DNA from: an uncultured Ruminococcus sp. | GTDB lineage: Bacteria; Bacillota; Clostridia; Oscillospirales; Acutalibacteraceae | DNA: 64,000 bases | Assembly: GCA_902798755.1 (NCBI GenBank) | Contig: CADBYC010000024.1 | Span: 1-64,000 of the forward strand | Reading direction: 5' to 3' | In this document: positions 52,495 through 62,173 of the stretch, in pieces | How the letters are laid out: each line of letters starts with the position of its first letter | Numbering within the stretch: the first letter of the stretch is position 1 | Notes under the pieces: model-generated | Seen by the model: the letters and a program-made list of their open reading frames with translations, nothing else | Databases searched by the model: none | What the model was told of the DNA's origin: nothing | Position numbers and translations under genes: made by a program

Positions 52495-53151
52495 ATGATC
52501 AACATAGACGAACTGAAATTTGATGAAAAGGGCTTGATCCCCGCCGTGGTGGTGGACAGCATCACAAAGCAGGTGCTCACCGTCGCGTATATGAACAAAG
52601 AGAGCCTGAGGATCTCGATGGAAAAGGGGTTGACCTGCTTCTGGAGCCGTTCAAGACAGGAGCTGTGGCTCAAGGGCGAGACCTCGGGCAACTATCAGCA
52701 CATCGTCAGCATCACCGCCGACTGCGACAAGGACGCGCTGGTCGTGATGGTCGAGCCTGACGGCCCCGCGTGCCATCTGGGGACGACCTCGTGCTTCACA
52801 AATCCCGTATGGGAGAGCGATGAGCTCAAGGAATTCTCTTATGAGGGACTGATCGAGCTGATCAAGGGCAGAAAGACCGACCCGCAGGAGGGCTCTTACA
52901 CCACCTACCTGTTCGACAAGGGTCTGGATAAGATCCTCAAAAAGGTCGGCGAGGAATGCACCGAGGTTATCATCGCCGCCAAGGCTGAGGATAAGAAGGA
53001 AACGATCTATGAGATCGCCGATCTCGCGTACCACGTCATGGTGCTGATGATCGAGCAGGGTATCTCTCTCGAGGATATCCACCGCGAGCTCGCGTCCCGC
53101 CATGTGATCGACAAAAAGGTCAAGCAGGAGAAGATGACAGGTGATAACTAA
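52495..53151 (+). CDS. hisI: bifunctional phosphoribosyl-AMP cyclohydrolase / phosphoribosyl-ATP pyrophosphatase
   Basis: A 218-residue HisIE fusion. The N-terminal HisI domain has [12 protein letters not shown], then [18 protein letters not shown] and the zinc ligands in ADCDKDALV and [12 protein letters not shown]. The C-terminal HisE domain (about 115-205) has the helical [14 protein letters not shown] and [13 protein letters not shown] motifs with the acidic metal residues. They catalyse steps 2 and 3. RBS CAGGAGG. Its end overlaps the next start by 11 bases. Confidence 0.96.
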   Translation: MINIDELKFDEKGLIPAVVVDSITKQVLTVAYMNKESLRISMEKGLTCFWSRSRQELWLKGETSGNYQHIVSITADCDKDALVVMVEPDGPACHLGTTSCFTNPVWESDELKEFSYEGLIELIKGRKTDPQEGSYTTYLFDKGLDKILKKVGEECTEVIIAAKAEDKKETIYEIADLAYHVMVLMIEQGISLEDIHRELASRHVIDKKVKQEKMTGDN

Positions 53152-53890
53152 AGACTTGCATATGCACACCTGCTACTGTGACGGCAAGAACACACCCGAG
53201 GAAATGGTGCAGAGCGCCATCGAAAAGGGCTTAACGACCGTCGGTATCAGCGGACACAGCTACACCTTCTTTGATGAAAGCTACTGTATGCAGAAAGCGG
53301 ATATCCTGCGGTATCTTGCCGAGTGCCGCTATCTGCGCGCGAAATACTTTGATCAGATCCACGTCCTGTGCGGTGTGGAGCAGGATTATTACAGCGACTG
53401 CCCGACCGACGACTTTGATTACGTCATCGGCTCGGTGCATTATATCAAAGTAGAGGGGGAGTATATCCCCGTCGACGAGAGCGTCGAGATTCTCAAGGAA
53501 GCGGTAGATAAGCACTTCGGCGGTGATGTTTACGCCCTGTGTGAAGCGTATTTCGAGACGGTCGCGGACGTCGTGAACAAGACCGAATGCGATATCATCG
53601 GGCACTTTGACCTGATCTCGAAATTCATCGAGAAAGAACCGCTGTTTGATGTGACTCACCCGCGCTATGTCGCGGCGTGGCAGAAAGCTGTCGAAGAACT
53701 TTTAAAGCACAACGTGCCCTTTGAGATCAACACGGGCGTGATCTCGCGCGGCTATCGCACCTCGCCCTATCCGAGTGAAGAAATGCGGGAGTATATCCGC
53801 GAAAAGGGTGGGCGGTTCGTCCTGTCCTCCGACGCGCACAGCACCGACGCGATCGCGTGCGGATTTGAAGAATATGAAGCATTGGTATAA
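53141..53890 (+). CDS. hisK: histidinol-phosphatase, PHP family
   Basis: A 249-residue PHP phosphatase completing the pathway (histidinol phosphate to histidinol). Metal motifs: [11 protein letters not shown] (5-15), ISGHSYTF near 36, CGVEQDYY near 77, IGSVHYIK near 95, [10 protein letters not shown] near 155 and SSDAHSTD near 228. The GTG start at 53141 lies inside the end of hisIE, so it is translationally coupled. It takes the place of the HisB phosphatase domain. A type C-like hairpin and a second terminator follow. Confidence 0.9.
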   Translation: MITKDLHMHTCYCDGKNTPEEMVQSAIEKGLTTVGISGHSYTFFDESYCMQKADILRYLAECRYLRAKYFDQIHVLCGVEQDYYSDCPTDDFDYVIGSVHYIKVEGEYIPVDESVEILKEAVDKHFGGDVYALCEAYFETVADVVNKTECDIIGHFDLISKFIEKEPLFDVTHPRYVAAWQKAVEELLKHNVPFEINTGVISRGYRTSPYPSEEMREYIREKGGRFVLSSDAHSTDAIACGFEEYEALV

Positions 53891-53892
53891 AT

Positions 53893-53922
53893 AGCCTTCC
53901 CCTCAAGGGGAAGGCTAAAAAA
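53893..53922 (+). terminator. type C hairpin acting as his terminator
   Basis: AGCCTTCCCCTC (53893-53904) pairs with AAGGGGAAGGCT (53905-53916) and is identical to the right outer hairpin of the element at 12206-12367. It lies two bases after the hisK stop. Confidence 0.7.
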
Positions 53923-53923
53923 G

Positions 53924-53961
53924 ACCCGACAGGTATGATGAAACCTGTCGGGTTTGGTTGT
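53924..53961. terminator. bidirectional terminator, his operon and glyQS
   Basis: ACCCGACAGGT (53924-53934) pairs with ACCTGTCGGGT (53943-53953); the T run is on the plus side (TTGGTTGTTTT) and on the minus side (CTTTTTT). Confidence 0.85.
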
Positions 53962-54049
53962 TTTGTATGGAAATCGGAAGATCCTCTTTGTGGGATTGCC
54001 GCGGCTCCCTGACGGAGCCTCACAATGACATATAGAGGAAAGGAGCCTT

Positions 54050-55432
54050 TTAGAACTTGATCTTCTCTGCGATATAGGCTTCGAGGTCGGCGATGGCTAC
54101 GCGCTCCTGCTCCATGGTGTCGCGGTCGCGGACGGTCACGCAGTTGTCCTCGAGAGATTCGAAGTCATAGGTGATGCAGAATGGTGTGCCGATCTCGTCC
54201 TCACGGCGGTAGCGCTTGCCGATGGAGCCTGCGTCGTCATAGTCGACGGGGAAGGATTTCGACAGCTCGTCGGCGAGAGCGGACGCTTTTTCGCCCAGCT
54301 TCTTCGAAAGGGGCAGGACAGCCGCCTTGAACGGAGCGAGGAACGGATGCAGGCGCAGCACGACGCGGGTGTCGTTCTTCTCGGGGTTGACGACCTCTTC
54401 ATCATACGCTTCGGTCATGACGGTCAGGAAAAGTCTTTCGACGCCGAGCGACGGCTCGATGACGTAGGGGATATAGCGGCGGTTCTCGTCGGGATCGAAG
54501 TAGTCGAGCGCCTTGCCCGACGTGTTCTGGTGCTGGGTCAGGTCGTAGTCGGTGCGGTCGGCAATGCCCCACAGCTCGCCCCAGCCGAACGGGAAGAGGT
54601 ACTCAAAGTCGGTGGTCGCCTTAGAGTAGAAGCTCAGCTCCTCCTTCTCATGGTCGCGCAGGCGGAGGTTCTCTTCCTTGATGCCGAGGCTGTAGAGGAA
54701 GTCGCGGCAGTAGGAGCGCCAGTAGTCGAACCACTCGAGGTCGGTGTCGGGCTTGCAGAAGAACTCGAGCTCCATCTGCTCGAACTCACGCACGCGGAAG
54801 ATGAAGTTGCCGGGGGTGATCTCGTTGCGGAAGGACTTTCCGATCTGCGCTACGCCGAAGGGTACCTTCTTGCGGGTGGTGCGCTGGATATTCGCGAAGT
54901 TGACGAAGATGCCCTGAGCGGTCTCGGGACGGAGATACAGCTCGGCTTTGGTGTCCTCGGTAACCCCTTGGAAGGTCTTGAACATCAGGTTGAACTGACG
55001 GATATCGGTGAAATTACTTTTGCCGCAGTTGGGGCAGGGGATCTCGTGCTCTTTGATGTAGTCCATCATCTGCTCGTTCGACCAGCCCGCGACGTTAGTG
55101 CCGTCAAAGTCCTCGATCAGGTTGTCGGCGCGGTGGCGGGTCTTACATTCCTTACAGTCCATCAGCGGATCGGAGAAGCCGCCGAGGTGACCCGAAGCAA
55201 CCCATGTCTGCGGGTTCATCAGGATCGCGGAGTCCAAGCCGACGTTGTACTTGTTCTCCTGCACGAACTTTTTCAGCCATGCTTTCTTGATATTGTTCTT
55301 CAGCTCCGCGCCCAAGGGGCCGTAATCCCAGGTGTTCGCGAGACCGCCGTAGATCTCGGAGCCGGGATAGACAAAGCCTCTGCTCTTGCACAGAGCGACT
55401 AATTTTTCCATTGTTTTTTCTGTATTCTTCAT
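54050..55432 (-). CDS. glyQS: glycyl-tRNA synthetase, single-chain class II
   Basis: A 460-residue alpha2-type GlyRS (distinct from the alpha2beta2 GlyQ/GlyS form). Motif 1 region is [13 protein letters not shown] near 40. Motif 2 holds [20 protein letters not shown] near 207, motif 3 [13 protein letters not shown] near 325, and the C-terminal anticodon domain follows (from about 355). A zinc site CKECKTRH and CPNCGKSN is inserted near 92-145. ATG 55432 with AAGGAGG is chosen. There is no T-box leader. The promoter lies at 55500. Confidence 0.96.
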   Translation of the reverse strand: MKNTEKTMEKLVALCKSRGFVYPGSEIYGGLANTWDYGPLGAELKNNIKKAWLKKFVQENKYNVGLDSAILMNPQTWVASGHLGGFSDPLMDCKECKTRHRADNLIEDFDGTNVAGWSNEQMMDYIKEHEIPCPNCGKSNFTDIRQFNLMFKTFQGVTEDTKAELYLRPETAQGIFVNFANIQRTTRKKVPFGVAQIGKSFRNEITPGNFIFRVREFEQMELEFFCKPDTDLEWFDYWRSYCRDFLYSLGIKEENLRLRDHEKEELSFYSKATTDFEYLFPFGWGELWGIADRTDYDLTQHQNTSGKALDYFDPDENRRYIPYVIEPSLGVERLFLTVMTEAYDEEVVNPEKNDTRVVLRLHPFLAPFKAAVLPLSKKLGEKASALADELSKSFPVDYDDAGSIGKRYRREDEIGTPFCITYDFESLEDNCVTVRDRDTMEQERVAIADLEAYIAEKIKF

Positions 55433-55499
55433 GTTTACCTCCTTGTCGCCACTGGCTATGGCGAACAATAATTTTTGCTGTATTTGACAGCTACCTTAT

Positions 55500-55528
55500 A
55501 GTGTACAATTTTCGGGAGATAAAGTCAA
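55500..55528 (-). promoter_or_regulatory. sigma-A promoter of glyQS
   Basis: Minus strand TTGACT (55528-55523), 17-base spacer, TACACT (55505-55500). Confidence 0.7.
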
Positions 55529-55536
55529 GCAGTTTA

Positions 55537-55763
55537 GTGAGTTAGGAGCCTTTGCAGAGTGAGTAGTTAGGAGTTAGGAGTTAGGAGTTTTGGGAAAGCC
55601 TGACGGCTTTTGAATTGAATAAAGATATCAATAGTTAACGCTTGCAACTCTATAAAAGGGTCGCAAGCAAATCGGGTGCGGGCAAAGCCCGCCATTAACT
55701 CCTAACTCCTCACTTCTAACTCCTCACTAAACAAAGACTCCTAACTCCTTAAAGACTCCTCAT
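55537..55763. repeat. type A repeat, extended degenerate copy
   Basis: Heptads from GAGTTAGGAGCC, GGGAAAGCCTGACGGCTTTT, AACGCTTGCAACTC with GGGTCGCAAGC, GGGTGCGGGCAAAGCCCGCC, then a right arm ACTCCTAACTCCTCACTTCT repeated with interruptions (AAAGACTCC). The end abuts the stop of the minus-strand transpeptidase gene. Confidence 0.8.
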
Positions 55764-57280
55764 TAATACACGATAACGGGTGTGCCGACTTCCATCTTCG
55801 CGTACATTTTCTTTGCGACGGAGGGCGGGAGGTTGACGCAGCCGTGGGAGCCGTTGCCCTTGTAGATGCTGCCGCCGAAGGACGAGCGCCAGTCGGCGTC
55901 GTGCAGTCCCCAGCCGCCGCCGATGAACGGCATCCAGTAGGTGACGTAGGAGGTGTAGTCGTCGCCCTTCAAGGTGCAGGGGGAAACCTTCGCGTTGACG
56001 GAGAAGTAGCCCTTGGGCGTATCGGCGGAGCCGTAGTTGCCCGTCACGCAGTCGCTCTCGAGGTAGACGTCGCCGTCCACGATATACCAGACGTGCTGGT
56101 CGCTCAGGCTGACCTCGACGTAGGTGTCGCCGACCTCCTTGTCGTAGATCTCCTTGTTCGCGACAAATTCCATCTCGGTGTACATGCCCTCGATATCCTT
56201 GCCGTCGATCGTCCTGTAGGGATAGACGCGGAAGTAGTAGGTCTCGCCGTTTTCAAGGCGCGAGGTGGAGAAATGGGTCTTGTCGGTGTCGGCAAGGTCC
56301 TCCCAGCTCTCTTTGTCCTTGCTGTAGCAGATACGGTAGCCGTCGGCGTACTTGCTGTCTTTGTAGTCGAGCGATACCCTGCCGAGCTTTGAGGCGGAGT
56401 TTTTGTCCTCGGGGCCTAAGAGCCCCGCAACGGTGCGGACGGTGGCTTTCGCGCCGGGCATGACCCCCGTGCTGTCCTCGCGATAGGCGCGGATACGGTA
56501 GTAGTAGGCTCTGCCGGGAGTAAGGTCAGAGTCGGTGAACTCGGTGGTATCGGCGTCAAAGGTTTGGTAGTCGCTCCATTTGCCGCCAAAGCACCGCTCC
56601 ATCAGGTAGCCGTCCGCGCGGTCGTTTTTGTCCCAGCTCAGGGTGACGGTGGTCTTGGTCTCGTCGGTCATCCTGAAATGCTCGACGTCGGTCGGCACGG
56701 TGCCGAAGGTGACCTCGGTCGGCTCGCCCTCATAGGTCTTGCCGCCGCTTAAAATATAAGGCGCGACGCGGAAGCTGTATTTACTGCCCCTTTTGAGATT
56801 GCGGATCTCAAGTCCGGAGCGGTTCACGACGGAGAACAGCTGATATTCGCTGTCGGAAACGTTATCGTCGCGCCGATAGATGCGGTAGCCCTGTACGCCG
56901 TCGATCTCGTCCCAGCCGATCAGCAGGCTGTCTGCCTTTTCGCTGAGTCGGCTCAGCCCCGTGACCTGCGGGATCGTGTCCTTGGTGTAGGTGACTTGCG
57001 CTTCGTCCGCGGTGCTTTTCTTATCCTGTTTTGCCGCTTCGTCGGGCGTAGCGGCGATAAAGTCTCGCTTGCCCGCAACGAGCGTGATCATGTCAGTTTC
57101 CTTAACGGCGGCGGACGCGTCGAGCCCCTTGCTGTCGCGCTGAGCCATCGGGACGTCGCGCGTGAGCAGGACTGTCCCCGTGACAATAGCGGCGATACAG
57201 ACGACCGCCGTCACGCCGAGAATGATCCATTTTTTCGTATTAAACCCTCCATCGTCGCTCGCCGTACCCACTGAGAGCAA
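55763..57280 (-). CDS. fibronectin type III / L,D-transpeptidase surface protein
   Basis: A ~505-residue exported protein: one N-terminal membrane helix (about 17-40), a polar stretch, three fibronectin type III-like modules (about 104-195, 200-285, 290-380; each with a TYYFRVYPY-type strand), then a C-terminal YkuD L,D-transpeptidase domain. The latter has QHVWYIVDGD, TPKGYFSVN and WGLHDADWR, with the catalytic GNGSHGCVNLPPSVAKKMY (His and Cys near 482-484). It likely cross-links peptidoglycan outside the membrane. The start is unclear: TTG 57280 or GTG 57271, neither with a close RBS. Confidence 0.85.
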   Translation of the reverse strand: MLSVGTASDDGGFNTKKWIILGVTAVVCIAAIVTGTVLLTRDVPMAQRDSKGLDASAAVKETDMITLVAGKRDFIAATPDEAAKQDKKSTADEAQVTYTKDTIPQVTGLSRLSEKADSLLIGWDEIDGVQGYRIYRRDDNVSDSEYQLFSVVNRSGLEIRNLKRGSKYSFRVAPYILSGGKTYEGEPTEVTFGTVPTDVEHFRMTDETKTTVTLSWDKNDRADGYLMERCFGGKWSDYQTFDADTTEFTDSDLTPGRAYYYRIRAYREDSTGVMPGAKATVRTVAGLLGPEDKNSASKLGRVSLDYKDSKYADGYRICYSKDKESWEDLADTDKTHFSTSRLENGETYYFRVYPYRTIDGKDIEGMYTEMEFVANKEIYDKEVGDTYVEVSLSDQHVWYIVDGDVYLESDCVTGNYGSADTPKGYFSVNAKVSPCTLKGDDYTSYVTYWMPFIGGGWGLHDADWRSSFGGSIYKGNGSHGCVNLPPSVAKKMYAKMEVGTPVIVY

Positions 57281-57301
57281 TCAGGCGTGACTGCTCCGCG
57301 C

Positions 57302-57370
57302 TGTGCGGCGGCTCCTCTCCCTACAAAGCAGGCTTTGTGTTTGCTCCTTTTGGCAAAGGGAGGCTCTCTT
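57302..57370. repeat. type C-like repeat fragment
   Basis: GGCTCCTCTCCCTACAAAGC with GCTTTGT and TTTGGCAAAGGGAGGCTC, close to the hairpins at 3578-3632. Confidence 0.55.
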
Positions 57371-57372
57371 GC

Positions 57373-57945
57373 TTAGTCTATGAACTGAATGGTGTTATTA
57401 TCCATGCTTTGGATACGCGCGAGGGATTCGACTCTCACGCCCATGTCGCGGATCATCTTGCCGCCCTGCTGGTACGCCTTCTCGATGATGATGCCCGCGC
57501 CGACGATGGTCGCGCCCGCGTCGCGGATCAGGCTGATCAGCCCCTGCAGCGCAGAGCCCATCGCGAGAAAGTCGTCGATGATCAGCACCTTGTCCTCGGG
57601 CTTTAAGAAGTCCTTGGATACGATGATGTCGTAGGTGCGCTTGTGGGTGAAGCTCTCGACCTTAGAGGTGTAGACGTCGTTCGCGATATTGATGGTCTTG
57701 TTCTTCTTGGCAAATACCACGGGAACGTGGAATTCCTGCGCGACGATACACGCGATTCCGATGCCGCTGGCTTCGATGGTGAGGATCTTGGTGATCTCTT
57801 CGCCCTCATACAGGCGCTTGAACTCCTTCGCAAGCTGTGCGATAAAATCGACGTCGATCTGGTGATTGACAAAGCTGTCGACCTTTAATACGTTGCCCTC
57901 GCGTACGATACCGTCTTTTAAGATCCTTTCTTCCAGTAATTTCAT
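57373..57945 (-). CDS. xpt: xanthine phosphoribosyltransferase
   Basis: A 190-residue PRTase salvaging xanthine to XMP. The PRPP loop is VLIIDDFLAMGSALQGLI (about 125-142). N-terminal MKLLEERILKDG and the VFAKKNKTINI region (about 78) are typical Xpt. RBS GGGGGAA lies before ATG 57945. No purine riboswitch is seen upstream; a plain promoter lies at 58011. It would use the xanthine made by GuaD. Confidence 0.95.
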   Translation of the reverse strand: MKLLEERILKDGIVREGNVLKVDSFVNHQIDVDFIAQLAKEFKRLYEGEEITKILTIEASGIGIACIVAQEFHVPVVFAKKNKTINIANDVYTSKVESFTHKRTYDIIVSKDFLKPEDKVLIIDDFLAMGSALQGLISLIRDAGATIVGAGIIIEKAYQQGGKMIRDMGVRVESLARIQSMDNNTIQFID

Positions 57946-58010
57946 GTCAGTTCCCCCGTAAAAGTTCGTTGCTCAGTCTAAACCAACTATATATTGATTC
58001 AGGTACATCA

Positions 58011-58039
58011 ATATTACAACATTTTGTGACAGATGGCAA
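58011..58039 (-). promoter_or_regulatory. sigma-A promoter of xpt
   Basis: Minus strand TTGCCA (58039-58034), 17-base spacer, TAATAT (58016-58011). Confidence 0.6.
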
Positions 58040-58117
58040 GGGCTTTTGACAGTAAAGGCGGATTTTTTCACGCAATACTCAAAAAATCCTACGAAGCCTG
58101 TTTTTTGAATGTCTATA

Positions 58118-58146
58118 TTGACCGAAAGGCAAAATTAGGGTATAAT
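58118..58146 (+). promoter_or_regulatory. sigma-A promoter of fhs
   Basis: TTGACC (58118-58123), 17-base spacer, TATAAT (58141-58146). Confidence 0.75.
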
Positions 58147-58215
58147 CTAATATGGAAAAATAACGGATGATATGGCAAATATCGGGTCATATCACCAAAC
58201 GCGGAGATGATACCA

Positions 58216-59883
58216 TTGACAGATATTGAGATCGCCCAGAGCTTTGAGATGAAGCCGATCACTCAGATCGCCGCCACGGCGGGGATCGGCGAGGAGTACC
58301 TCGAGCCCTACGGCAAATATAAAGCGAAGATCAGCCTTGACGTATTGAAGGGCAAAGAGCGCGAGAACAAGCTCGTCCTCGTTACCGCCATGACCCCCAC
58401 CCCCGCGGGCGAGGGCAAGACGACCACCACGATCGGTCTGGCGGACGGACTGAGAAAGCTCGGCAAGAACGCGAACGTCGCGCTGCGAGAGCCGTCCTTA
58501 GGTCCCGTGTTCGGCATCAAAGGCGGCGCCGCGGGCGGCGGCTGGGCGCAGGTCGTCCCGATGGAGGACATCAACCTGCACTTCACAGGTGATATGCACG
58601 CCATCGGCGCGGCGAACAACCTGCTCGCCGCTATGGTCGACAACCATATCTATCAGGGCAACAGCCTGAATATCGATCCGAGAAAGATCACGTGGAAGCG
58701 CTGTGTGGATATGAACGACCGCCAGCTCCGCCATATCACCGACGGTCTCGGCGGCAGGATCAACGGCGTACCGCGTGAGGACGGCTATGACATCACCGTC
58801 GCCTCAGAGGTCATGGCGATCCTGTGCCTGTCGGAGTCGATCGCCGACCTCAAGGAGCGGCTCTCCCGCATCATCGTCGGCTATACTTATGACGATCACC
58901 CCGTCACGGCGGGCGACCTGAACGCGCAGGGCGCGATGACCGCGCTCTTAAAGGACGCGCTCAAGCCGAATCTGGTACAGACCTTGGAGGGCACCCCCGC
59001 CTTTGTGCACGGCGGTCCCTTCGCAAATATCGCCCACGGCTGTAACTCCGTTCTGGCGACCAAGGTCGCGAGAAAGCTCGCGGATTACACGGTAACGGAA
59101 GCGGGCTTCGGCGCGGACTTAGGCGCGGAGAAGTTCCTCGACATCAAGTGCCGTTACGCCGATATGAAGCCCGACGCGGTCGTGATCGTCGCGACCATCC
59201 GCGCCTTGAAAATGCACGGCGGCGTGGATAAAAAGAATTTAGCTCCCGAGAATTTAGAGGCGCTCGAGAAGGGCTTGCCCAATCTTTTGCGCCATGTGGA
59301 TAATATCAAGAACGTTTATAAGCTGCCCGGCGTGGTCGCGCTGAACCGCTTCCCGACCGATACGGACGCGGAGATCGAGATGGTCATCCGCCGCTGTAAG
59401 GAGCTGGGCGTCAATACCGTCCTGTCCACCGTATGGGCTGACGGCGGTATCGGCGGCGTAGACCTCGCGGACGAGGTCATTCGCCTGTGTGAGGAAGAAA
59501 GTAACGAAGAGTTCGACTTTGTTTACCCGCTCGATATCCCTGTCGAGCAGAAGATCCGCGCCGTCGCAAAGCGCGTCTACCGCGCGAGCCACGTCGCCTT
59601 TACCAAGCAGGCGCAGAAGGATATTCAAAAGCTCACGCAGATGGGGCTTGCGAACCTGCCTGTCTGTATCGCAAAGACGCAGTACAGCTTTTCGGACGAA
59701 GCGCCGCTGATCGGCGCGCCCGAGGGCTTTGTCATTCACGTGCAGAATATCCGTATATCCGCGGGCGCGGGCTTCATCGTCGTGCTGACGGACAACATCA
59801 TGACCATGCCCGGACTGCCCAAGACCCCTGCCGCCGAGCGGATCGACGTCAGCGACGACGGCGTGATCAGCGGACTATTTTGA
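58216..59883 (+). CDS. fhs: formate-tetrahydrofolate ligase
   Basis: A 555-residue enzyme joining formate to THF with ATP; it can run backwards to make ATP from formyl-THF in purine fermenters. P-loop [16 protein letters not shown] near 65, [20 protein letters not shown] near 95 and [12 protein letters not shown] near 375 are diagnostic. The TTG at 58216 gives the family start (TDIEIAQSF) with GGAG nine bases upstream; ATG 58207 would lie directly against the RBS. A short type A remnant follows within four bases of the stop. Confidence 0.96.
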   Translation: MTDIEIAQSFEMKPITQIAATAGIGEEYLEPYGKYKAKISLDVLKGKERENKLVLVTAMTPTPAGEGKTTTTIGLADGLRKLGKNANVALREPSLGPVFGIKGGAAGGGWAQVVPMEDINLHFTGDMHAIGAANNLLAAMVDNHIYQGNSLNIDPRKITWKRCVDMNDRQLRHITDGLGGRINGVPREDGYDITVASEVMAILCLSESIADLKERLSRIIVGYTYDDHPVTAGDLNAQGAMTALLKDALKPNLVQTLEGTPAFVHGGPFANIAHGCNSVLATKVARKLADYTVTEAGFGADLGAEKFLDIKCRYADMKPDAVVIVATIRALKMHGGVDKKNLAPENLEALEKGLPNLLRHVDNIKNVYKLPGVVALNRFPTDTDAEIEMVIRRCKELGVNTVLSTVWADGGIGGVDLADEVIRLCEEESNEEFDFVYPLDIPVEQKIRAVAKRVYRASHVAFTKQAQKDIQKLTQMGLANLPVCIAKTQYSFSDEAPLIGAPEGFVIHVQNIRISAGAGFIVVLTDNIMTMPGLPKTPAAERIDVSDDGVISGLF

Positions 59884-59885
59884 TC

Positions 59886-59912
59886 AGTTAGGAGTTAGGA
59901 GTTAGGAGTTGA
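59886..59912. repeat. type A heptad run, minimal
   Basis: GTTAGGAGTTAGGAGTTAGG, three heptads only, directly after the fhs stop, without a right arm. Confidence 0.65.
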
Positions 59913-59937
59913 TCGTACTCCTTGCTGTGAAGTGGAC

Positions 59938-60621
59938 ATGGATATAGAAGCTCACGTTATATTTCAGGATAACGATATCATTGTTGCGTTCAAGCCCTAC
60001 GGCTTGCTCAGTGAAGCGGACGAGGCAAAGCCGAATCTGCCCGCTGTGCTGAAAGAGGAAACGGGTTGCGGCGACATTTACACCGTTCACCGCCTTGACC
60101 GCACGACGCAGGGGTTGATGGTGTACGCCAAGACGCAGGAGGCGGCAAAGCGCCTGAGTAAGACGATACAGGACGGCGAGATGGAAAAGCGATATCTTGC
60201 CGTTACGGAGGGTGCGCCCTTGGAGCGCTCGGGAGAGCTGCGCGACCTGCTGTACTTCGACCGAAAGAAGAACAAGAGCTACGTCGTCAAACGCGATCGC
60301 AAGGGGGTCAAGGAAGCCGTTTTGCGGTATGAAACGCTGTCAACTGTCATACATGAGGGACAGGCGTTGTCGCTGTTGAAGATTCGTCTGCTGACGGGCA
60401 GGACGCACCAGATCCGCGTCCAGTTCGCTTCCCGCAAAATGCCCCTCGTCGGCGACCGCCGATACGGCAGCCGGGTACCGTGTCCGCACATCATGCTCTG
60501 TTCGGCTGAGCTGCGCTTTCCTCACCCTTTTACGGGAGAGGAAATGTCCTTTTCCCATGTGCCGACAAATGAATATTTCGGTCTGTTTGACCCGGATTCT
60601 CCTGATAAGGTGATGGTATAA
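59938..60621 (+). CDS. RluA-family pseudouridine synthase
   Basis: A 227-residue protein with the catalytic motif HRLDRTTQGLMVYAKT (Asp near 49) and the late KIRLLTGRTHQIRVQFASRK, both RluA/RluD type. It lacks the N-terminal S4 domain, like RluA and TruC. It isomerises uridine in rRNA or tRNA; the target base cannot be read. ATG 59938 preferred over GTG 59932. It follows fhs by about 55 bases and a short type A run. Confidence 0.92.
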   Translation: MDIEAHVIFQDNDIIVAFKPYGLLSEADEAKPNLPAVLKEETGCGDIYTVHRLDRTTQGLMVYAKTQEAAKRLSKTIQDGEMEKRYLAVTEGAPLERSGELRDLLYFDRKKNKSYVVKRDRKGVKEAVLRYETLSTVIHEGQALSLLKIRLLTGRTHQIRVQFASRKMPLVGDRRYGSRVPCPHIMLCSAELRFPHPFTGEEMSFSHVPTNEYFGLFDPDSPDKVMV

Positions 60622-60625
60622 AGCA

Positions 60626-60656
60626 AGCCCGCGTTCAGTGTGAACGCGGGCTTTTC
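60626..60656. terminator. terminator after the pseudouridine synthase
   Basis: AGCCCGCGTTCA (60626-60637) pairs with TGAACGCGGGCT (60641-60652), then TTTC. It lies between converging genes. Confidence 0.85.
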
Positions 60657-60674
60657 ATCTGTAAAAATATTCTG

Positions 60675-61310
60675 TTACAGCTTTGAGTAGCCGTAGCTGT
60701 TGACCAGCGCCTCGAGCTTCTCGCCGTTCTGACACATGGGACAGCGGTGGGGCTTGTAGCTTTGGTAATCCTCGAGGTCGTGGGGGTTGAAGATCGAGGT
60801 CACGGGGATACCGTCGCACTCGCTGACCGTCGCGAAGATACCCGATACGCCGACGATGTGACCGCCGTAGTACTTGATCGCGTCGATCGCCGCGAGAGCG
60901 GTCTTGCCCGTCGTGACGGAAGCGGCGAGGATCAGGACATGCTTGTTCTCGATCATCGGGCTGGTGTTGTCGCGGAAGACCATCTGACCGTTGCCGATGA
61001 ACTCGGGGGAGAGGATATAGATCGTGTGGTGGGCGTTGAGGTTCATGAAGCTCGCGTCGGACAGCTCCTGCGCGACGAACGCGCCGATGACCTCGGTACC
61101 GTCCAGACAGATGATGGTGTCGATGATGGTGTTCGCGCGGTAGAAGGACACGATCTCCTTGGCGACCGCCTTCGCCTCTGACATACGGTATTTCTGGGTC
61201 GTTACGTCGATGTAGTAGTTGGTGTGACTGTGCATCGTCGCGAAGTGTCCGCGCTGAACACGCAGGAACAGCTCGGGATTGCGGGTTTTGATCTTGAATT
61301 CGTTCGACAT
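60675..61310 (-). CDS. phosphoribosyltransferase-like protein with C-terminal zinc motif
   Basis: A 211-residue protein with a type I PRTase-like core: IDTIICLDGTEVIGAFVAQ near 69, YILSPEF, and the PRPP-loop position HVLILAASVTTGKTALAAI near 130. The usual two acidic residues of that loop (DD/ED) are AA here, so catalysis is doubtful. The C-terminus has HRCPMCQNGEKLEAL, a possible half zinc knuckle. It resembles orotate PRTase-like proteins common in Clostridia. ATG 61310 with GGAGG is preferred. It is the last gene of the proA-proC-patatin run, 15 bases from the patatin stop. Confidence 0.7.
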   Translation of the reverse strand: MSNEFKIKTRNPELFLRVQRGHFATMHSHTNYYIDVTTQKYRMSEAKAVAKEIVSFYRANTIIDTIICLDGTEVIGAFVAQELSDASFMNLNAHHTIYILSPEFIGNGQMVFRDNTSPMIENKHVLILAASVTTGKTALAAIDAIKYYGGHIVGVSGIFATVSECDGIPVTSIFNPHDLEDYQSYKPHRCPMCQNGEKLEALVNSYGYSKL

Positions 61311-61324
61311 ATTATCCTCCCAAA

Positions 61325-62173
61325 TCAACTATTCATAAACTCTTTTATCTTGTCAAGCTCACGCAGGGCGACCTTCCTGCCCTCGTCGTAAGCCTCTTGG
61401 AGCTTTTCGGGGTCGTGCTCGGTGTGGTTGACGGACAGCGCCTGATCGGGACAGAGCACAAGGGTGCTGCCCTGCTTCTCGCTCGCGAAAACATACGCCC
61501 GCTCAAAGGCGTACATCTTGTGGCGGTCAGCCATCACGTCGACCATCGCGGGATACTTCCGCAGCCCTGCCTGTAACATCAGTCTGTTCGAGGGTTTTTT
61601 GACATAGCCGCGCGGCCGGGTGAGGATCACGACGTTCTTCTTATAGCCCTGATCCTGTATGAAGCGCAGGGGGATCGAGTCGCTCATACCGCCGTCGAGC
61701 AGGGTGTAGCCGCCGACCTTGACGGGTCGCGACACCATCGGCATCGAAGCGGAGGCGCGCATCCACTCATAGCAGTCGCCGTCGACCTTGTCGAGCCGCT
61801 TGTAGACGGGCTCGCCCGTGTATACGTTCGTCGCGACGACGTAGAACGCCATCGGATTTTGCTCAAACGCGTCGTTGTCAAAGGGGTCGAGCACCTCGGG
61901 GATCTCCCGATAGCAGAAGTCGGCGCCGTAGAGATCGCCTGTCTTGACCAGCGATTCCAGGGAGCAATAGCGCTTGTCGTTGCAAAAGCGCTTGTTATAG
62001 CGCAGGACGCGTCCGTTCTGTCGGCTCTTGAAGTTACAGCCGAACGCCGCGCCCGCGGATACGCCTACGGCGGCGGAGAATGTGATATCGTTCTCCAAAA
62101 ATACGTCGATCACGCCCGCTGTGAACAGCCCGCGCATCGCGCCGCCTTCCATGACCAGTCCGATATTCGCCAT
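61325..62173 (-). CDS. patatin-like phospholipase
   Basis: A 282-residue patatin-domain hydrolase (YjjU/RssA type). Oxyanion loop EGGAMRGLFTAGV near 10, nucleophile GVSAGA near 38 (Ser in GxSxG) and catalytic Asp in LLDGGMSDSIPL near 166. It is cytoplasmic, without a signal. ATG 62173 overlaps the proC stop (TGATG), so translation is coupled; the longer frame upstream lies inside proC. The likely activity is phospholipase/lysophospholipase; the reason for pairing with proline genes is unclear. Confidence 0.9.
   Translation of the reverse strand: MANIGLVMEGGAMRGLFTAGVIDVFLENDITFSAAVGVSAGAAFGCNFKSRQNGRVLRYNKRFCNDKRYCSLESLVKTGDLYGADFCYREIPEVLDPFDNDAFEQNPMAFYVVATNVYTGEPVYKRLDKVDGDCYEWMRASASMPMVSRPVKVGGYTLLDGGMSDSIPLRFIQDQGYKKNVVILTRPRGYVKKPSNRLMLQAGLRKYPAMVDVMADRHKMYAFERAYVFASEKQGSTLVLCPDQALSVNHTEHDPEKLQEAYDEGRKVALRELDKIKEFMNS

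Noticed and set aside
55433..55530. T-box leader for glyQS
   Set aside because: The distance between promoter and start is too short and no AGGGTGG-type T-box sequence is present.
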